A DNA stretch of 64,000 nt from an uncultured Collinsella sp. (GCA_902497025.1 CABVDJ010000002.1:113338-177337), one strand, 5' to 3'; positions 24,604 to 33,805 are shown, numbered from the stretch's first letter. Translations and numbers: made by a program. The notes: generated by a model not told the origin, from the sequence alone.

Positions 24604-26553
24604 TTACTCCTTATTGCGACGGTAGAGGAAGTAACCGCCCGCGGAGATGACGGCAACGCCAGCGATGGCGAATGCAGCCACCACGCGGCCATCAAAACGA
24701 TCACCGGTGGTGGGCAGGCCGCCCTTGGCGTTCGTCTTGTTGGTGGTTACCGTGGTCGTGGTGTCCGACTTGCCAGGCTTCTCGGGCTTGGTGGTGGGCT
24801 GCTCGGGCTTAGCGGGCTGCTCGGGGGTACCGGGCTGCTCAGGAGTACCAGGCTGCTCGGGAGTGCCAGGCTGATCCGGGGTTACCGGATCGGTGGAAAG
24901 AGCATCCTTGGCGTAGGTGATGGACACCTTGAGGCCGTTGGTCTCAGTGTTCAGATCGCTCGGAGTGAAGGGCTCGTCAAAGTTTTCGGCCTTCTGATAG
25001 GCGCGCATCTCCTGGAGCAGGGCCTTGCACTTCTTGTAGGTGTTCTCGGTAGCAGCCTTGCCGGCCTTGTTGGCCAGGGCAGTGCGGCCCTCGGTGGTCG
25101 TCTCGGCCAGCATGGCGGCGTCAACTTCCTTGTTCTGCTCGATGAGCTCGTTCTGGAGCGCATCGAGGTAGGCGCGGACGCTGATACCAAGGGTGTCAGG
25201 GTTCTCAAAGCAGAGCGAGCTGATGTCCATGAGGACGTAGTTGATTGAGTTCTCGGGCTCTTCGTTGTACACGACGTCAGTCTGTTTGCAGTGATCGAAG
25301 GAGACGGTCTGATCGCTGAAGTACGGGCTGACCTCAGTTATCAGAGCGGAGTACAACGGGATAGCGACGGAGTACGCGGCGCGGGAGAGCATTTCCCACT
25401 GGATGGTAGCGACTTCGGGGTCATACCCGCGACGAATCTGGAAGAGGTTGATCTCGGTGCTGCGCTCGCTGCCGATGCAATAAACACCATCAGTGTTCGC
25501 GTTGAGGCCAGGGACGTTCTCGCCGCGGTTGCCGAAGGCGCGAATCAACTCGAAAGTGCTCCAACCAGACTTGCCAGGCTTGAAGAACAGGGGCTGGATT
25601 TCGCTGACCATGGCTCCCTTTTGGTCAGGTTTTCCATCCTTCTTTACTGTGATAATGTCGTAATCTGTGCCTTCGGTCAGCTGACTACCAAAATAATCGC
25701 GGCCTTGCACATAGCGGGACCACTGGTTTACGCCGGAATCAGCGAGGCTTTCGCCATACGTTTGGGCGACATCGAATTTGCCGTCAGCGGAGTATTTGGC
25801 GAAACCCTTTTCTTCGGGCATGGATTGGATCTTTTCAGAGTGGAGGCAATTCTCGGTGTCATTGAGGTCGACATCGTAGTTGAGGCTCCCGATATTAGGG
25901 TTGAGCGACGCGACGTCGTCAGCGAGCTTCATGGCGATCCACTGATGGGCGGAAAGTGTGGCGAACAGCCAGGTCTCGTTGTTGTCGGCGATGATGATCT
26001 GGTCGTTGGTGCAGACGCCTTGATCATCGATCAGGCTGCCGAGAAGCTCGACGCCCTCGCGGGCCGTGGCGCTCTCGCCCAAGATGATGCTGGCATAGCT
26101 ATATTCGCCCAGACCCACTCCCTCATCGATGGGGTCTGCTGCTTCGGCATCCTCGTTATAGGAGGTGCTCAGCGTGGCAGAGCAGGACACGCCCTTCTCG
26201 TTGATTCCGGCTTCGGAGTAGGCGTCGGTGCGACCCAACCAGTTGGAGGGGTGGTCGCGTACATAGCTGTAGCGATAGGTAGGCTTATTCGAAGTGTATT
26301 CGAAAGCAGATTCAATCGAGCTGTACGTAAAGCCGGGTTTATGAGCGGGCTCGATGCCATAGTGCTTGAGGTAACGCGCTCCAAAGTCCTCGGCGCGGCC
26401 GTAGTACGTGTTGCCGTCGGCCGTAAGGTTTTTGCCCATGTACATCTGCGTGCAGGCGAGCGCAGAGGTCGGCATGGACATGATGGTTGCAGCTCCAAAG
26501 GCGAGGCCTATGCCTAGCTTCTTGAGCGCGTTGACGGGGTGAGTTTTCCTCAT
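24604..26553 (-). CDS. Sortase-anchored C69 family dipeptidase
   Basis: 649 residues. A signal peptide (GIGLAFGAATIMSMPTSALA) ends just before a Cys-Thr, CTQMYMGK, which becomes the N-terminal nucleophile of the C69/PepD fold after cleavage. NTYYGRAEDFG follows, as in dipeptidase A. The catalytic region spans residues ~34-450, then a helical part. Next comes a spacer with four PGTPEQ-type repeats and the sorting signal LPTTG, a membrane helix (VVAAFAIAGVAVISAGGYFL) and RRNKE. It should digest dipeptides at the cell surface, supplying amino acids in the gut. GGGAGGG lies upstream of the ATG. Confidence 0.92.
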   Translation of the reverse strand: MRKTHPVNALKKLGIGLAFGAATIMSMPTSALACTQMYMGKNLTADGNTYYGRAEDFGARYLKHYGIEPAHKPGFTYSSIESAFEYTSNKPTYRYSYVRDHPSNWLGRTDAYSEAGINEKGVSCSATLSTSYNEDAEAADPIDEGVGLGEYSYASIILGESATAREGVELLGSLIDDQGVCTNDQIIIADNNETWLFATLSAHQWIAMKLADDVASLNPNIGSLNYDVDLNDTENCLHSEKIQSMPEEKGFAKYSADGKFDVAQTYGESLADSGVNQWSRYVQGRDYFGSQLTEGTDYDIITVKKDGKPDQKGAMVSEIQPLFFKPGKSGWSTFELIRAFGNRGENVPGLNANTDGVYCIGSERSTEINLFQIRRGYDPEVATIQWEMLSRAAYSVAIPLYSALITEVSPYFSDQTVSFDHCKQTDVVYNEEPENSINYVLMDISSLCFENPDTLGISVRAYLDALQNELIEQNKEVDAAMLAETTTEGRTALANKAGKAATENTYKKCKALLQEMRAYQKAENFDEPFTPSDLNTETNGLKVSITYAKDALSTDPVTPDQPGTPEQPGTPEQPGTPEQPAKPEQPTTKPEKPGKSDTTTTVTTNKTNAKGGLPTTGDRFDGRVVAAFAIAGVAVISAGGYFLYRRNKE

Positions 26554-26572
26554 TTTCCCTCCCAGCGTGCGA

Positions 26573-26596
26573 AAGCCCTCCGTTGCCAGAGGGCTT
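26573..26596 (-). promoter_or_regulatory. Leader hairpin of the C69 gene
   Basis: AAGCCCTC (26573-26580) and GAGGGCTT (26589-26596) form a perfect 8-bp stem 20 nt before the start codon. Between 26597 and 26788 only AT-rich sequence was seen. Confidence 0.4.
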
Positions 26597-26788
26597 CAGC
26601 CAATAAAGACACCCCATTAGCGTAACGAACTGGAAACAATATTCATCTATGAAAGAAACTTACTCGATAAGCGTGATGAAATATGCGATGAGCGGTTAAT
26701 TGTACTCAGTTTGTAGCTTTACTTTAATAAAGACGCCCTGTAATTACTGTAGCCGAATAAAGTAGCTGGGAATGCCCGAAATGAAAAT

Positions 26789-26823
26789 CCCCTACTGTTT
26801 GGCAAATGAATAAACAGCAGGGG
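26789..26823 (-). terminator. Terminator after the 30-residue membrane peptide
   Basis: CCCCTACTGTTT and AAACAGCAGGGG form a 12-bp stem with one mismatch. On the minus strand ATTTTC follows. Confidence 0.75.
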
Positions 26824-26859
26824 AGACGATAATTGGATGAATATCATACCAATGTGGAA

Positions 26860-26952
26860 TTACTTCTTCCGGCGGTGGATCACGTTGATCGCATAGCCGA
26901 TGAGCATGGCCAGAACAATGACGATAAAGCCGAGCAGGGGATTGTCGTTCAT
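26860..26952 (-). CDS. 30-residue single-helix membrane peptide
   Basis: A small gene starts with ATG at 26952 after GGAGGACCCC and ends with TAA at 26862-26860. The product, MNDNPLLGFIVIVLAML then IGYAINVIHRRKK, is one membrane helix with a positively charged C-terminus. It begins 9 nt after the lipid kinase stop codon and is followed by a terminator, so it is the second gene of that operon. It may regulate or localise the lipid kinase; this is inference. Confidence 0.65.
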   Translation of the reverse strand: MNDNPLLGFIVIVLAMLIGYAINVIHRRKK

Positions 26953-26961
26953 GGGGTCCTC

Positions 26962-27879
26962 CTATTTTCCGAGCGGGGAGAATTCGTCGACGATGAGGTC
27001 GAGGCATTGCGGAAGCGCGCGGGCTCCAAAGACGCCCGAGTTGCTGGAGATGATCTCGCCATCGAACTGCATGCCCAGCGACGGCGTGCAGGTGATTTTG
27101 GCTTCCTTGGTCTGGATGATCTTGAACTGCGGACGGCCGAGCACCTTGCCGGCGGGGTCGAGCGCGGCGGTGATCACAGTGGGCAGGAGCTGGACGGTTT
27201 TTACGGGCTCGATGACCGCGATGTCGACCATGCCGTCGTTCATGCGGCAGTCGGGGAACAGGTTGATGTCGTTTTGAATGACCGAGGTGTTGCCGGCCAT
27301 GCAGCAGATGCCATCGAGCTCCTCGACAATGCCGTCATGCTCAATCGTAAAGTGCGCCACCGTGGGGTTGGGTGTGGCGAGCGCCGACAGGAAATAGGCG
27401 ATCTCGCCGATGTCGTTTTTGGCGGGGGCGGCCTTCATCATGATCTCGGCGTCGAAGCCCGAGCCGGCGATGATGATAAAGCCGTGGCGCTTTTCGTTGC
27501 CGTTCTCGTCGAGCCAAAAGAGCTCGCCCATGTCCGCCTTGACGGTACGGCCGACGCGGCAGGCCTTGGCAAGCGCCGCGGCCTCGGGGGCATTGCCAAT
27601 GTTATTGAAGAACAGACAGGCCGTGCCGGAGGGGAAGACGAGCGTGGGGACGCCGCATCCGCGCATTTGGTCGAGCACGTTGGAGACGGTGCCGTCGCCG
27701 CCCGAAATCACCACGCGATCGAACTCGCGCACATCCGCCACGGCGTCCTCGGGCTCCATGCCGTCGCCGATAAAACGCATCACGACCTCGTCGCCGCCCT
27801 GCGCGAGGGCGTGCGTGAACGCGTAGATTTCATCTGAGCTGGGGCCCGATGCCGGGTTGTGGATGATAAGGCAGCGCAT
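26962..27879 (-). CDS. Diacylglycerol kinase family lipid kinase
   Basis: 305 residues of the DAGK catalytic family. The nucleotide motif VVISGGDGTVSNVLDQM is near residue 60, followed by LVFPSGTACLFFNNIG (usually PSGTANxxA), GSGFDAE, and a late MQFDGEII with the conserved Asp-Gly-Glu. Members phosphorylate diacylglycerol or related lipids at the inner membrane face. The start is ATG 27879. A 30-residue membrane peptide is encoded directly downstream. The exact lipid substrate cannot be read. Confidence 0.87.
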   Translation of the reverse strand: MRCLIIHNPASGPSSDEIYAFTHALAQGGDEVVMRFIGDGMEPEDAVADVREFDRVVISGGDGTVSNVLDQMRGCGVPTLVFPSGTACLFFNNIGNAPEAAALAKACRVGRTVKADMGELFWLDENGNEKRHGFIIIAGSGFDAEIMMKAAPAKNDIGEIAYFLSALATPNPTVAHFTIEHDGIVEELDGICCMAGNTSVIQNDINLFPDCRMNDGMVDIAVIEPVKTVQLLPTVITAALDPAGKVLGRPQFKIIQTKEAKITCTPSLGMQFDGEIISSNSGVFGARALPQCLDLIVDEFSPLGK

Positions 27880-27977
27880 ACTTACGTTCCCGTTCTGTGA
27901 CTAACCGAGTATAGTTGTAAGGCAATGCCGATATCCTACCCGTGTTTTTCGGGCCTAACCTTATTCGATGGGTTGAT

Positions 27978-29111
27978 ATGTACATTTCCACACATCAGGC
28001 TCTACTCGACTTTTGCCAGCGCGCTCGCGAGTCCGACGCGATTGCCGTCGATACCGAGTTTTTGCGCGAGCGCACGTTCCATCCGCGCCTGTGCTTGGTC
28101 CAGATTGCCACCCCTGCCGAGAGCGTCGCGGTCGATCCTTTGGTGATCGACGACCTATCGCCGCTCGCCGAGCTTATGGGCGATGAGAGCGTGACCAAGG
28201 TGTTTCACGCCTGCTCGCAGGATATGGAGGTTATGCTCCATACCGTGGGCGTGTTGCCGCGTCCCATTTTTGACACGCAGGTGGCCGCCGCCTTTTTGGG
28301 CGAGCGTCAGCAGATTTCCTACGGCGCGCTCGTGCAGACGTTTTGCGGCGTTTCGTTGCCTAAGACCGAGTCGCTGACCGATTGGTCGCGCCGCCCGCTG
28401 ACCGATAAGCAGATTGAGTACGCGATCGATGACGTCAAGTACCTGATCGTCGCTTATACCGAGATGATGAGCCGCCTGCGTGAGCTGGGCCGCGTGGACT
28501 GGGTGCTTGATGAGTTGCGTCCTCTGGCCGACGAGTCACACTACCGCGCCGACCGCCATGAGGCATTCCGCAAGGTCAAGCGCATCAACTCCTGCAGCCG
28601 CCATCAGCTGGGCATTGCGCGCGAGCTCGCCGCCTGGCGCGAGGACCGCGCCGAGCGCCGCAACATCCCGCGCAAGTGGGTCATGTCCGACGATACGCTG
28701 CTGGCCCTGGTTAAGCGCAATCCCGTGCGTGTCGAGGAGTTCCGCAGCATCCGCGGCACCGATCAGCTGGGGGAGCGCGATGTGGACGGCGCGCTCATGG
28801 CCATCAAGCGCGGCGCGAGCTGTCCGCACGATCGCCTGCCGCTCATGGTACGCGGGCATCGCCAGATTTCGCCGGAGCTGGAGAGCGTGACCGACCTGAT
28901 GTACGCGCTCATCCGCCTGGTTGCCGAGCGCTCGGGCGTGGCGACCTCGGTCATTGCCTCGCGCGATGACCTGGCCGATTACATCGAGCATCCCGAGCAA
29001 AGCCCCCTGCGCGAAGGCTGGCGCTTTGAGCTCGTGGGCTCGCGCCTGGACGATCTGCTCTCGGGCAATATGGGGTTGACGGTCAAAGATGGCAAAATTG
29101 AATTGCTATAG
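27978..29111 (+). CDS. rnd: Ribonuclease D
   Basis: A 3'-5' exoribonuclease of the DEDD family, active on tRNA and structured RNA 3' ends. Over 377 residues the motifs appear in order: Exo I in AIAVDTEFLRE, Exo II around KVFHACSQDMEVM, and Exo III in YAIDDVKYLIVAY. HRDC-type helical domains follow, one around IARELAAWREDRAE. ATG 27978 (MYISTHQ) is chosen; the frame reaches further upstream without a ribosome site. The gene stands alone, divergent from the lipid kinase, and is followed by a hairpin and a nested family-A element. Confidence 0.9.
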   Translation: MYISTHQALLDFCQRARESDAIAVDTEFLRERTFHPRLCLVQIATPAESVAVDPLVIDDLSPLAELMGDESVTKVFHACSQDMEVMLHTVGVLPRPIFDTQVAAAFLGERQQISYGALVQTFCGVSLPKTESLTDWSRRPLTDKQIEYAIDDVKYLIVAYTEMMSRLRELGRVDWVLDELRPLADESHYRADRHEAFRKVKRINSCSRHQLGIARELAAWREDRAERRNIPRKWVMSDDTLLALVKRNPVRVEEFRSIRGTDQLGERDVDGALMAIKRGASCPHDRLPLMVRGHRQISPELESVTDLMYALIRLVAERSGVATSVIASRDDLADYIEHPEQSPLREGWRFELVGSRLDDLLSGNMGLTVKDGKIELL

Positions 29112-29120
29112 GTATATAGT

Positions 29121-29258
29121 TACGCGGTTTTGCCAAACCGCGTAACAGCTCGACGCTGCAAACGGCCGAGAGCGGCAATCTGACGTTCAATCGTCGCTCG
29201 CGTACCAAAGTACGCGTCGCTTCTCTTTCACGTCACCTTGCTCGCTCTCGGCCGTTTT
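29121..29258 (+). repeat. Nested hairpin element, family A, copy 2, with leading hairpin
   Basis: A leading stem, TTACGCGGTTT/AAACCGCGTAA (29121-29146), precedes arms AAACGGCCGAGAGCG (29161-29175) and CGCTCTCGGCCGTTT (29244-29258), 15 bp perfect. Inside are GACGT/ACGTC and the core GCGTAC/GTACGC. The interior matches copy 1 (23525-23625, opposite strand). The leading stem and the words TCGACGCTGC match copy 3 at 58344. Confidence 0.7.
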
Positions 29259-29349
29259 CGCTGACATTGCCAAAACATCGATGTTGATTTGCTGGTCAGT
29301 CGAATGGGTAGAATGCCTCCAACGTGTAACTCGATTCGGAGGAATTCGC

Positions 29350-30054
29350 ATGCCTTATTACTATGGATACGGCTTTGGCATTGACCCGCTGTACCTGCTG
29401 GTTGTTCTTGTCTGCACGGTGCTTGGCCTTGCCGCGCAGAACTATATTAACTCGACGTACAAGACGTGGTCTAAGGTGCGCTCGGACGGCGATACGGGTG
29501 CCACGGTTGCTCGCCGCATGCTCGATGCCAACGGTTGTAGCGCCGTGGGTATCAAGGGTGTTGCCGGCGAGCTCACCGATCATTACAACCCGCAGGACAA
29601 CAACCTGTATCTGTCGGATGCCAACCGTTCGGGCGGGTCGGTCGCAAGCGTTGCCGTCGCCTGTCACGAGGCAGGCCATGCCGCCCAGCGTCAAAGTGGT
29701 TATGCCATGATGAAGGTACGCACCGCTTTGGTCCCCGTCGTCAACTTTACCCAGAACACCTGGACGATCGTGCTGCTCATGGGCCTGTTCATGAACATCG
29801 CGGGGCTCACGACCCTCGCGCTGGTCTTCTTCTCGTTTAGCGTGCTGTTCCAGCTGGTTACGCTGCCGGTCGAGATCGATGCCAGTCGCCGCGCCGTGGC
29901 GTATATCGAGCAGTCGGGCATGAGTTCCAAGCAGTTCAACGGCGCCAAGAAGGTGCTGACGGCAGCCGCGCTTACCTATGTGGCCGCAGCGCTCACCTCG
30001 ATTATTCAGCTGCTCTACCTGATGGCTCGCTATAACAGAAACTCCAACCGATAA
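29350..30054 (+). CDS. Membrane zinc metallopeptidase (YugP family)
   Basis: 234 residues. An N-terminal membrane helix (LYLLVVLVCTVLGLAAQNY) precedes the cytosolic catalytic part with the zinc motif VACHEAGHAAQ. Two or three more helices follow (TIVLLMGLFMNIAGLTTLAL, VLTAAALTYVAAALTSII). The third zinc ligand may lie in LPVEIDASRRAV. The start is ATG 29350 after CGGAGG. The family is widespread in Firmicutes and Actinobacteria without a defined substrate; membrane protein quality control is likely. Confidence 0.88.
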   Translation: MPYYYGYGFGIDPLYLLVVLVCTVLGLAAQNYINSTYKTWSKVRSDGDTGATVARRMLDANGCSAVGIKGVAGELTDHYNPQDNNLYLSDANRSGGSVASVAVACHEAGHAAQRQSGYAMMKVRTALVPVVNFTQNTWTIVLLMGLFMNIAGLTTLALVFFSFSVLFQLVTLPVEIDASRRAVAYIEQSGMSSKQFNGAKKVLTAAALTYVAAALTSIIQLLYLMARYNRNSNR

Positions 30055-30169
30055 CAAATGGGACCGACGGGCGCCGTGGGGATTTGTGTCCCCGCGGCGC
30101 TGTACTATGTGTTGGACTTGAATTTGCGCAGGGCCGGAGCCCATGTGCACGATGACGAAAGGGGGCTGC

Positions 30170-31621
30170 GTGGCAGGCTGGAATCTGACCGGCAATACCG
30201 TTTCCGCCGAGTTCGACGGATCGGACGAGCGGGAGCGCAAAGAGCTCAGCGTGAGCCAAGCGGTGGAGATCGCCGCCGGTGCGCTCGATGCCATTCCGCA
30301 GCTGAGCGTTTTGGGTGAGGTCACGGGTTTCCGTGGTCCCAATGCCCGAAGCGGCCACTGCTACTTCCAAATCAAGGACGACTCGGCCGCCGTTGACTGC
30401 ATCATCTGGAAGGGCGCCTACCTTAAGCGCACCTTCGATCTGCGTGACGGCATGCAGGTGAGCTTTAAGGGCAGCTTCAATCTCTATAAGGCCACGGGCC
30501 GCATGAGCTTTGTCGCTCGCTCGTTTTCGCTGGCGGGGGAGGGTCTGCTGCGTCAACAAGTGGCTCAGTTGGCCGAAAAGCTGCGTCGCGAGGGCCTGAT
30601 GGACGAGGCGCGCAAACGTCGCATTCCGGTGTTTTGCTCGCGCGTGGCAGTCGTCACCTCGCTTTCGGGCGCCGTAATCGACGACGTCAAGCGTACGCTG
30701 CGCCGTCGCAACCCGCTCGTCGAGCTTGTCTGCGTGGGCGCAAAGGTCCAAGGCGAGGGCGCGCCGGTAGAGCTTATTGAAGGCTTGCACCGCGCCGCTG
30801 CCATTACGCCGGCGCCCGATTGCATCTTGCTGGTGCGTGGCGGCGGCTCCTTCGAAGACCTTATGACCTTTAACGACGAGGAGCTTGCCCGTGCGGTGGC
30901 AGCCTGTCCCGTGCCCGTGGTGACGGGCATTGGACATGAGCCCGATACCTCGATCTGCGACATGGTGAGCGACCGTCGCGCCTCCACGCCCACGGCTGCG
31001 GCAGAATCGGTGGCGCCGGCTATGACGGAGTTGGTCGATGTGCTCGAGGCGCGCCATCAGCGTCTGGGCGCCGCGATGGCTTCGATGATCGGGTCGGATC
31101 AGGTCGATCTGGAAATGCTCGACCAGCGCGGTCGTCGTGCCTGGGACACCTATACGGCTCGTCTGGGCGACGCGCTCGATGCGGCCGCGTGCCGCCCGTG
31201 CCTCAACGACCCCACGTTTATGGTCGAGCGTCGCGAGTCTGAGCTCGCCCTGACGGCCGATCGTCTGTCCGGCGCCATCGCACGCTCGGTCGGGACATTC
31301 CGCTCCAACTTTGAGCGCCTGCCCGAGCGTCTGGTTGCAAGCACCTCGGGGCTCGATGGCAAGCGCCATGCGCTCACACTTGCGAGTTCCCGTCTGGAGC
31401 ATCAGGGGCGCACGATGCTCAGCAAATCCGCGTCCGACCTGGGCCGAGCTGCCGCGTCGCTCGATGCCTTGTCGCCGCTCAAGGTGCTTGCCCGCGGTTA
31501 CTCCATCGCGTACAGCGATGACGGTGTGGCTACGAGCGCCAAGACCTTTAAGCCCGGCGATGCCATTCGCGTGCGCATGGCAGACGGCAACGTGGCGGCA
31601 ACGGTCGATACGGTCGAGTAG
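30170..31621 (+). CDS. xseA: Exodeoxyribonuclease VII large subunit
   Basis: 483 residues. An N-terminal OB-fold (residues ~20-125; LGEVTGFRGPNARSGHCYF) binds DNA. The catalytic domain contains VAVVTSLSGAVIDDV, ILLVRGGGSFEDLMTFN and GHEPDTSICDMVSDRRASTPTA-type residues, then a long coiled coil and the short C-terminal ALSPLKVLARGYSI. The chosen start is GTG 30170 with AAAGGGGG upstream; ATGs at 30143 and 30152 have no good ribosome site. It pairs with xseB 42 nt downstream. Confidence 0.95.
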   Translation: MAGWNLTGNTVSAEFDGSDERERKELSVSQAVEIAAGALDAIPQLSVLGEVTGFRGPNARSGHCYFQIKDDSAAVDCIIWKGAYLKRTFDLRDGMQVSFKGSFNLYKATGRMSFVARSFSLAGEGLLRQQVAQLAEKLRREGLMDEARKRRIPVFCSRVAVVTSLSGAVIDDVKRTLRRRNPLVELVCVGAKVQGEGAPVELIEGLHRAAAITPAPDCILLVRGGGSFEDLMTFNDEELARAVAACPVPVVTGIGHEPDTSICDMVSDRRASTPTAAAESVAPAMTELVDVLEARHQRLGAAMASMIGSDQVDLEMLDQRGRRAWDTYTARLGDALDAAACRPCLNDPTFMVERRESELALTADRLSGAIARSVGTFRSNFERLPERLVASTSGLDGKRHALTLASSRLEHQGRTMLSKSASDLGRAAASLDALSPLKVLARGYSIAYSDDGVATSAKTFKPGDAIRVRMADGNVAATVDTVE

Positions 31622-31663
31622 GCCGCGTTTCATAGCGATAAACCTTTAGGAAAGGAAACAGAT

Positions 31664-31930
31664 ATGGCAGAGAAGACCCCGGTCGAGCAGCTTACGTACA
31701 AGCAGGCCTCGCAGGAGCTGGAGCTCATCATCCGCAGCCTGGAGTCGGGCGACATGGAGCTCGAGGAGTCGCTCGAGAGCTACACCCGCGGCGTTGAGCT
31801 CCTCAAGAGCCTGCGCACCCGCCTGTCCGATGCCGAGCAGAAGGTCTCGGTGCTCCTGAAGGACGTCGACGGCAACGACGTGCTCGCCGACGGCGAAGCC
31901 GCCAACACCGACGACAGCCTCTCGTTCTAA
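31664..31930 (+). CDS. xseB: Exodeoxyribonuclease VII small subunit
   Basis: 88 residues, the normal size. The helical hairpin LTYKQASQELELIIRSLESG, then MELEESLESYTRGVELL, is characteristic. It coats the coiled coil of XseA. GGAAAGGAAA lies upstream of the ATG. An acidic, Asp/Ala-rich tail of ~20 residues follows the fold. It is co-transcribed with xseA and probably the HIT gene. Confidence 0.95.
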   Translation: MAEKTPVEQLTYKQASQELELIIRSLESGDMELEESLESYTRGVELLKSLRTRLSDAEQKVSVLLKDVDGNDVLADGEAANTDDSLSF

Positions 31931-31979
31931 CCATCCCGACCAAATATAATTACCTTGGTCTGTGAGAAAGGAACCAGCC

Positions 31980-32315
31980 ATGTGTGATTGCATCTTCTGC
32001 AAAATCGCCAACCACGAGATCCCCTCGACCGTTGTCTATGAGGACGATCAGGTCATCGCGTTCGACGACCTCAATCCCCAGGCGCCGGTCCACACGCTCG
32101 TGATCCCTAAGAAGCACTACAGCGACATCGCCGACAACGTGCCTGCCGAGACCATGGGCGCCATGGCTCACGCCATCCAGGAGGTCGCCAAGGCCAAGGG
32201 TCTGGAGGACGGTTTCCGCGTCATCTCCAACAAGGGCGTTAATGCCGGTCAGACCGTCATGCACTTCCACATGCACGTCCTCGGCGGCAAGAACCTGGGC
32301 GAGAACCTCATCTGA
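31980..32315 (+). CDS. HIT-family nucleotide hydrolase
   Basis: 111 residues. The histidine triad is seen in TVMHFHMHVLGG. The N-terminal CIFCKIANHEIPS carries the Cys pair common in Hint/PKCI-type members. These hydrolyse AMP-lysine, AMP-NH2 and similar phosphoramidates. ATG 31980 has GAAAGGAA upstream. It is the third gene of the xseAB cluster and is followed by a terminator. Confidence 0.93.
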   Translation: MCDCIFCKIANHEIPSTVVYEDDQVIAFDDLNPQAPVHTLVIPKKHYSDIADNVPAETMGAMAHAIQEVAKAKGLEDGFRVISNKGVNAGQTVMHFHMHVLGGKNLGENLI

Positions 32316-32385
32316 GGACGCCTCTTCCGTGCAATGAAACGGAAGCTCAGGCACCGATAACTTATATATCAACGCAATAAACCCG

Positions 32386-32411
32386 AGCGCGAGGGCGTTT
32401 GGGTTTATTAT
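32386..32411 (+). terminator. Terminator after the HIT gene
   Basis: AATAAACCC and GGGTTTATT close a GC-rich loop. The A- and T-rich flanks suit a two-way terminator, although the next gene is in the same direction. Confidence 0.65.
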
Positions 32412-32462
32412 TGAAGCGTATGTAACCTGGCGGCGCCACACCGCCTGTTAGTAGGGAGACAC

Positions 32463-33641
32463 ATGAACGTTCTGGTCGTCAACGCAGGATCTTCGACCCT
32501 TAAGTATCAGGTCATCGATACCAAGTCCCACAAGGTGTCCGCAAAGGGCTCCTGCGAGCGCGTCTGCTTTACCGGCGGTACCTTCACCCACGCTGCCAAC
32601 GGTTCCAAGAAGGTGACCGAGAACATCGAGTTCCCCGACCACAAGGTCGCCATCGAGGTTGTCCTGAAGGACCTCGAGGCCAACGGCGTCAAGATCGAGG
32701 GCATCGGCCACCGTATCGTTCAGGGCGGTTGGTACTTCGGCGATTCCTCCCTCGTCGACGAGGACGTCCTCGCCAAGATCCGCGAGGTCGCTCCGCTCGC
32801 CCCGCTGCACAATAACCCCGAGGCCAACGTTATCGAGTACTGCCTGGAGCAGTATCCCGACCTGCCCAACGTCACGGTCTACGACACTGCTTTCCACTTC
32901 AATATGCCCGAGGTCGCCAAGACCTACGCCCTGCCCAAGGACGTCTGCGACAAGCTGCACATCCGTAAGTACGGCGCCCACGGCACCAGCTACCGCTACA
33001 TCTCCAAGAAGGTTGCCGAGATGACCAACGGCGAGGCCCGCAAGGTCGTCGTGTGCCACATCGGTTCCGGCGCTTCCCTGTGCGCCATCGAGGACGGCAA
33101 GTGCATGGACACCACCATGGGCTTGACGCCGCTCGACGGTGTCATGATGGGCACCCGCTGCGGCTCCATCGACCCTGCTACCGTGTGCTACCTGCAGCGC
33201 GAAGGCGGCTACACCTTCGACGAGGTCGACGAGATGATGAACAAGAAGTCCGGCCTTTTGGCTGTGACCGGCGGCAAGACCAACGACTGCCGCAACGTTG
33301 AGGAGCTCGCCGCTGCCGGCGACCCCGAGGCCCAGCTCGCCTTCGACATGTTCGTCTACAAGATTGCCGCCAAGGCCGCCGAGATGGCCACTTCCATGTG
33401 CGGCATGGACACCCTGGTCTTTACCGCCGGCATCGGCGAGCACGCTCCGGCCGTTCGCGCTGGCGTGGCCGACCGTCTGGCCTTTATGGGCGTCAAGATG
33501 GACCATGCCCGCAACGCCCTGCGCGGCGACGGCGCTTGGTGCCTGTCCGCCAAGGATTCCAAGGTCAAGATCTTCGTCATCCCCACGGATGAGGAGTTCA
33601 TGATCGCTTCTGACGTCGAGCGCATCGTCAACAGCAAGTAA
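32463..33641 (+). CDS. ackA: Acetate kinase, first of two tandem copies
   Basis: Converts acetyl phosphate and ADP to acetate and ATP. 392 residues. MNVLVVNAGSSTLKYQ is the N-terminal ATPase-fold phosphate motif; GIGHRIVQGG holds the active arginine; VYDTAFH holds the catalytic aspartate; MGTRCGSIDP holds the second arginine; FTAGIGEH is the adenosine motif. YGAHGTSYRY differs from the family HGTSH by a Tyr, whereas the second copy keeps His. GTAGGGAG lies upstream. A terminator separates it from the second copy. Confidence 0.93.
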   Translation: MNVLVVNAGSSTLKYQVIDTKSHKVSAKGSCERVCFTGGTFTHAANGSKKVTENIEFPDHKVAIEVVLKDLEANGVKIEGIGHRIVQGGWYFGDSSLVDEDVLAKIREVAPLAPLHNNPEANVIEYCLEQYPDLPNVTVYDTAFHFNMPEVAKTYALPKDVCDKLHIRKYGAHGTSYRYISKKVAEMTNGEARKVVVCHIGSGASLCAIEDGKCMDTTMGLTPLDGVMMGTRCGSIDPATVCYLQREGGYTFDEVDEMMNKKSGLLAVTGGKTNDCRNVEELAAAGDPEAQLAFDMFVYKIAAKAAEMATSMCGMDTLVFTAGIGEHAPAVRAGVADRLAFMGVKMDHARNALRGDGAWCLSAKDSKVKIFVIPTDEEFMIASDVERIVNSK

Positions 33642-33652
33642 TTGCAAGAGGG

Positions 33653-33691
33653 GAGGGGCTGGACGACCAAGTGCCGTTCAGCCCCTCTTTT
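33653..33691 (+). terminator. Terminator between the two ackA genes
   Basis: GAGGGGCTG (33653-33661) pairs with CAGCCCCTC (33679-33687), followed by TTTT. Confidence 0.85.
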
Positions 33692-33805
33692 GCGCTCGTT
33701 TGGCGATATGTCTGATAGCTATTTATCAAGATGTGATAACTTCTTATTAAAATGCGGTCGCCTTAAGAGGTCTGCGTCGACCGTATTGCACTGCAAAGGA
33801 GTCTC

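Noticed and set aside
24604..24900. PGTPEQ repeats as a collagen-like or variable-number surface domain
   Set aside because: Only four short units just before the LPTTG signal; an ordinary wall-spanning spacer explains them.
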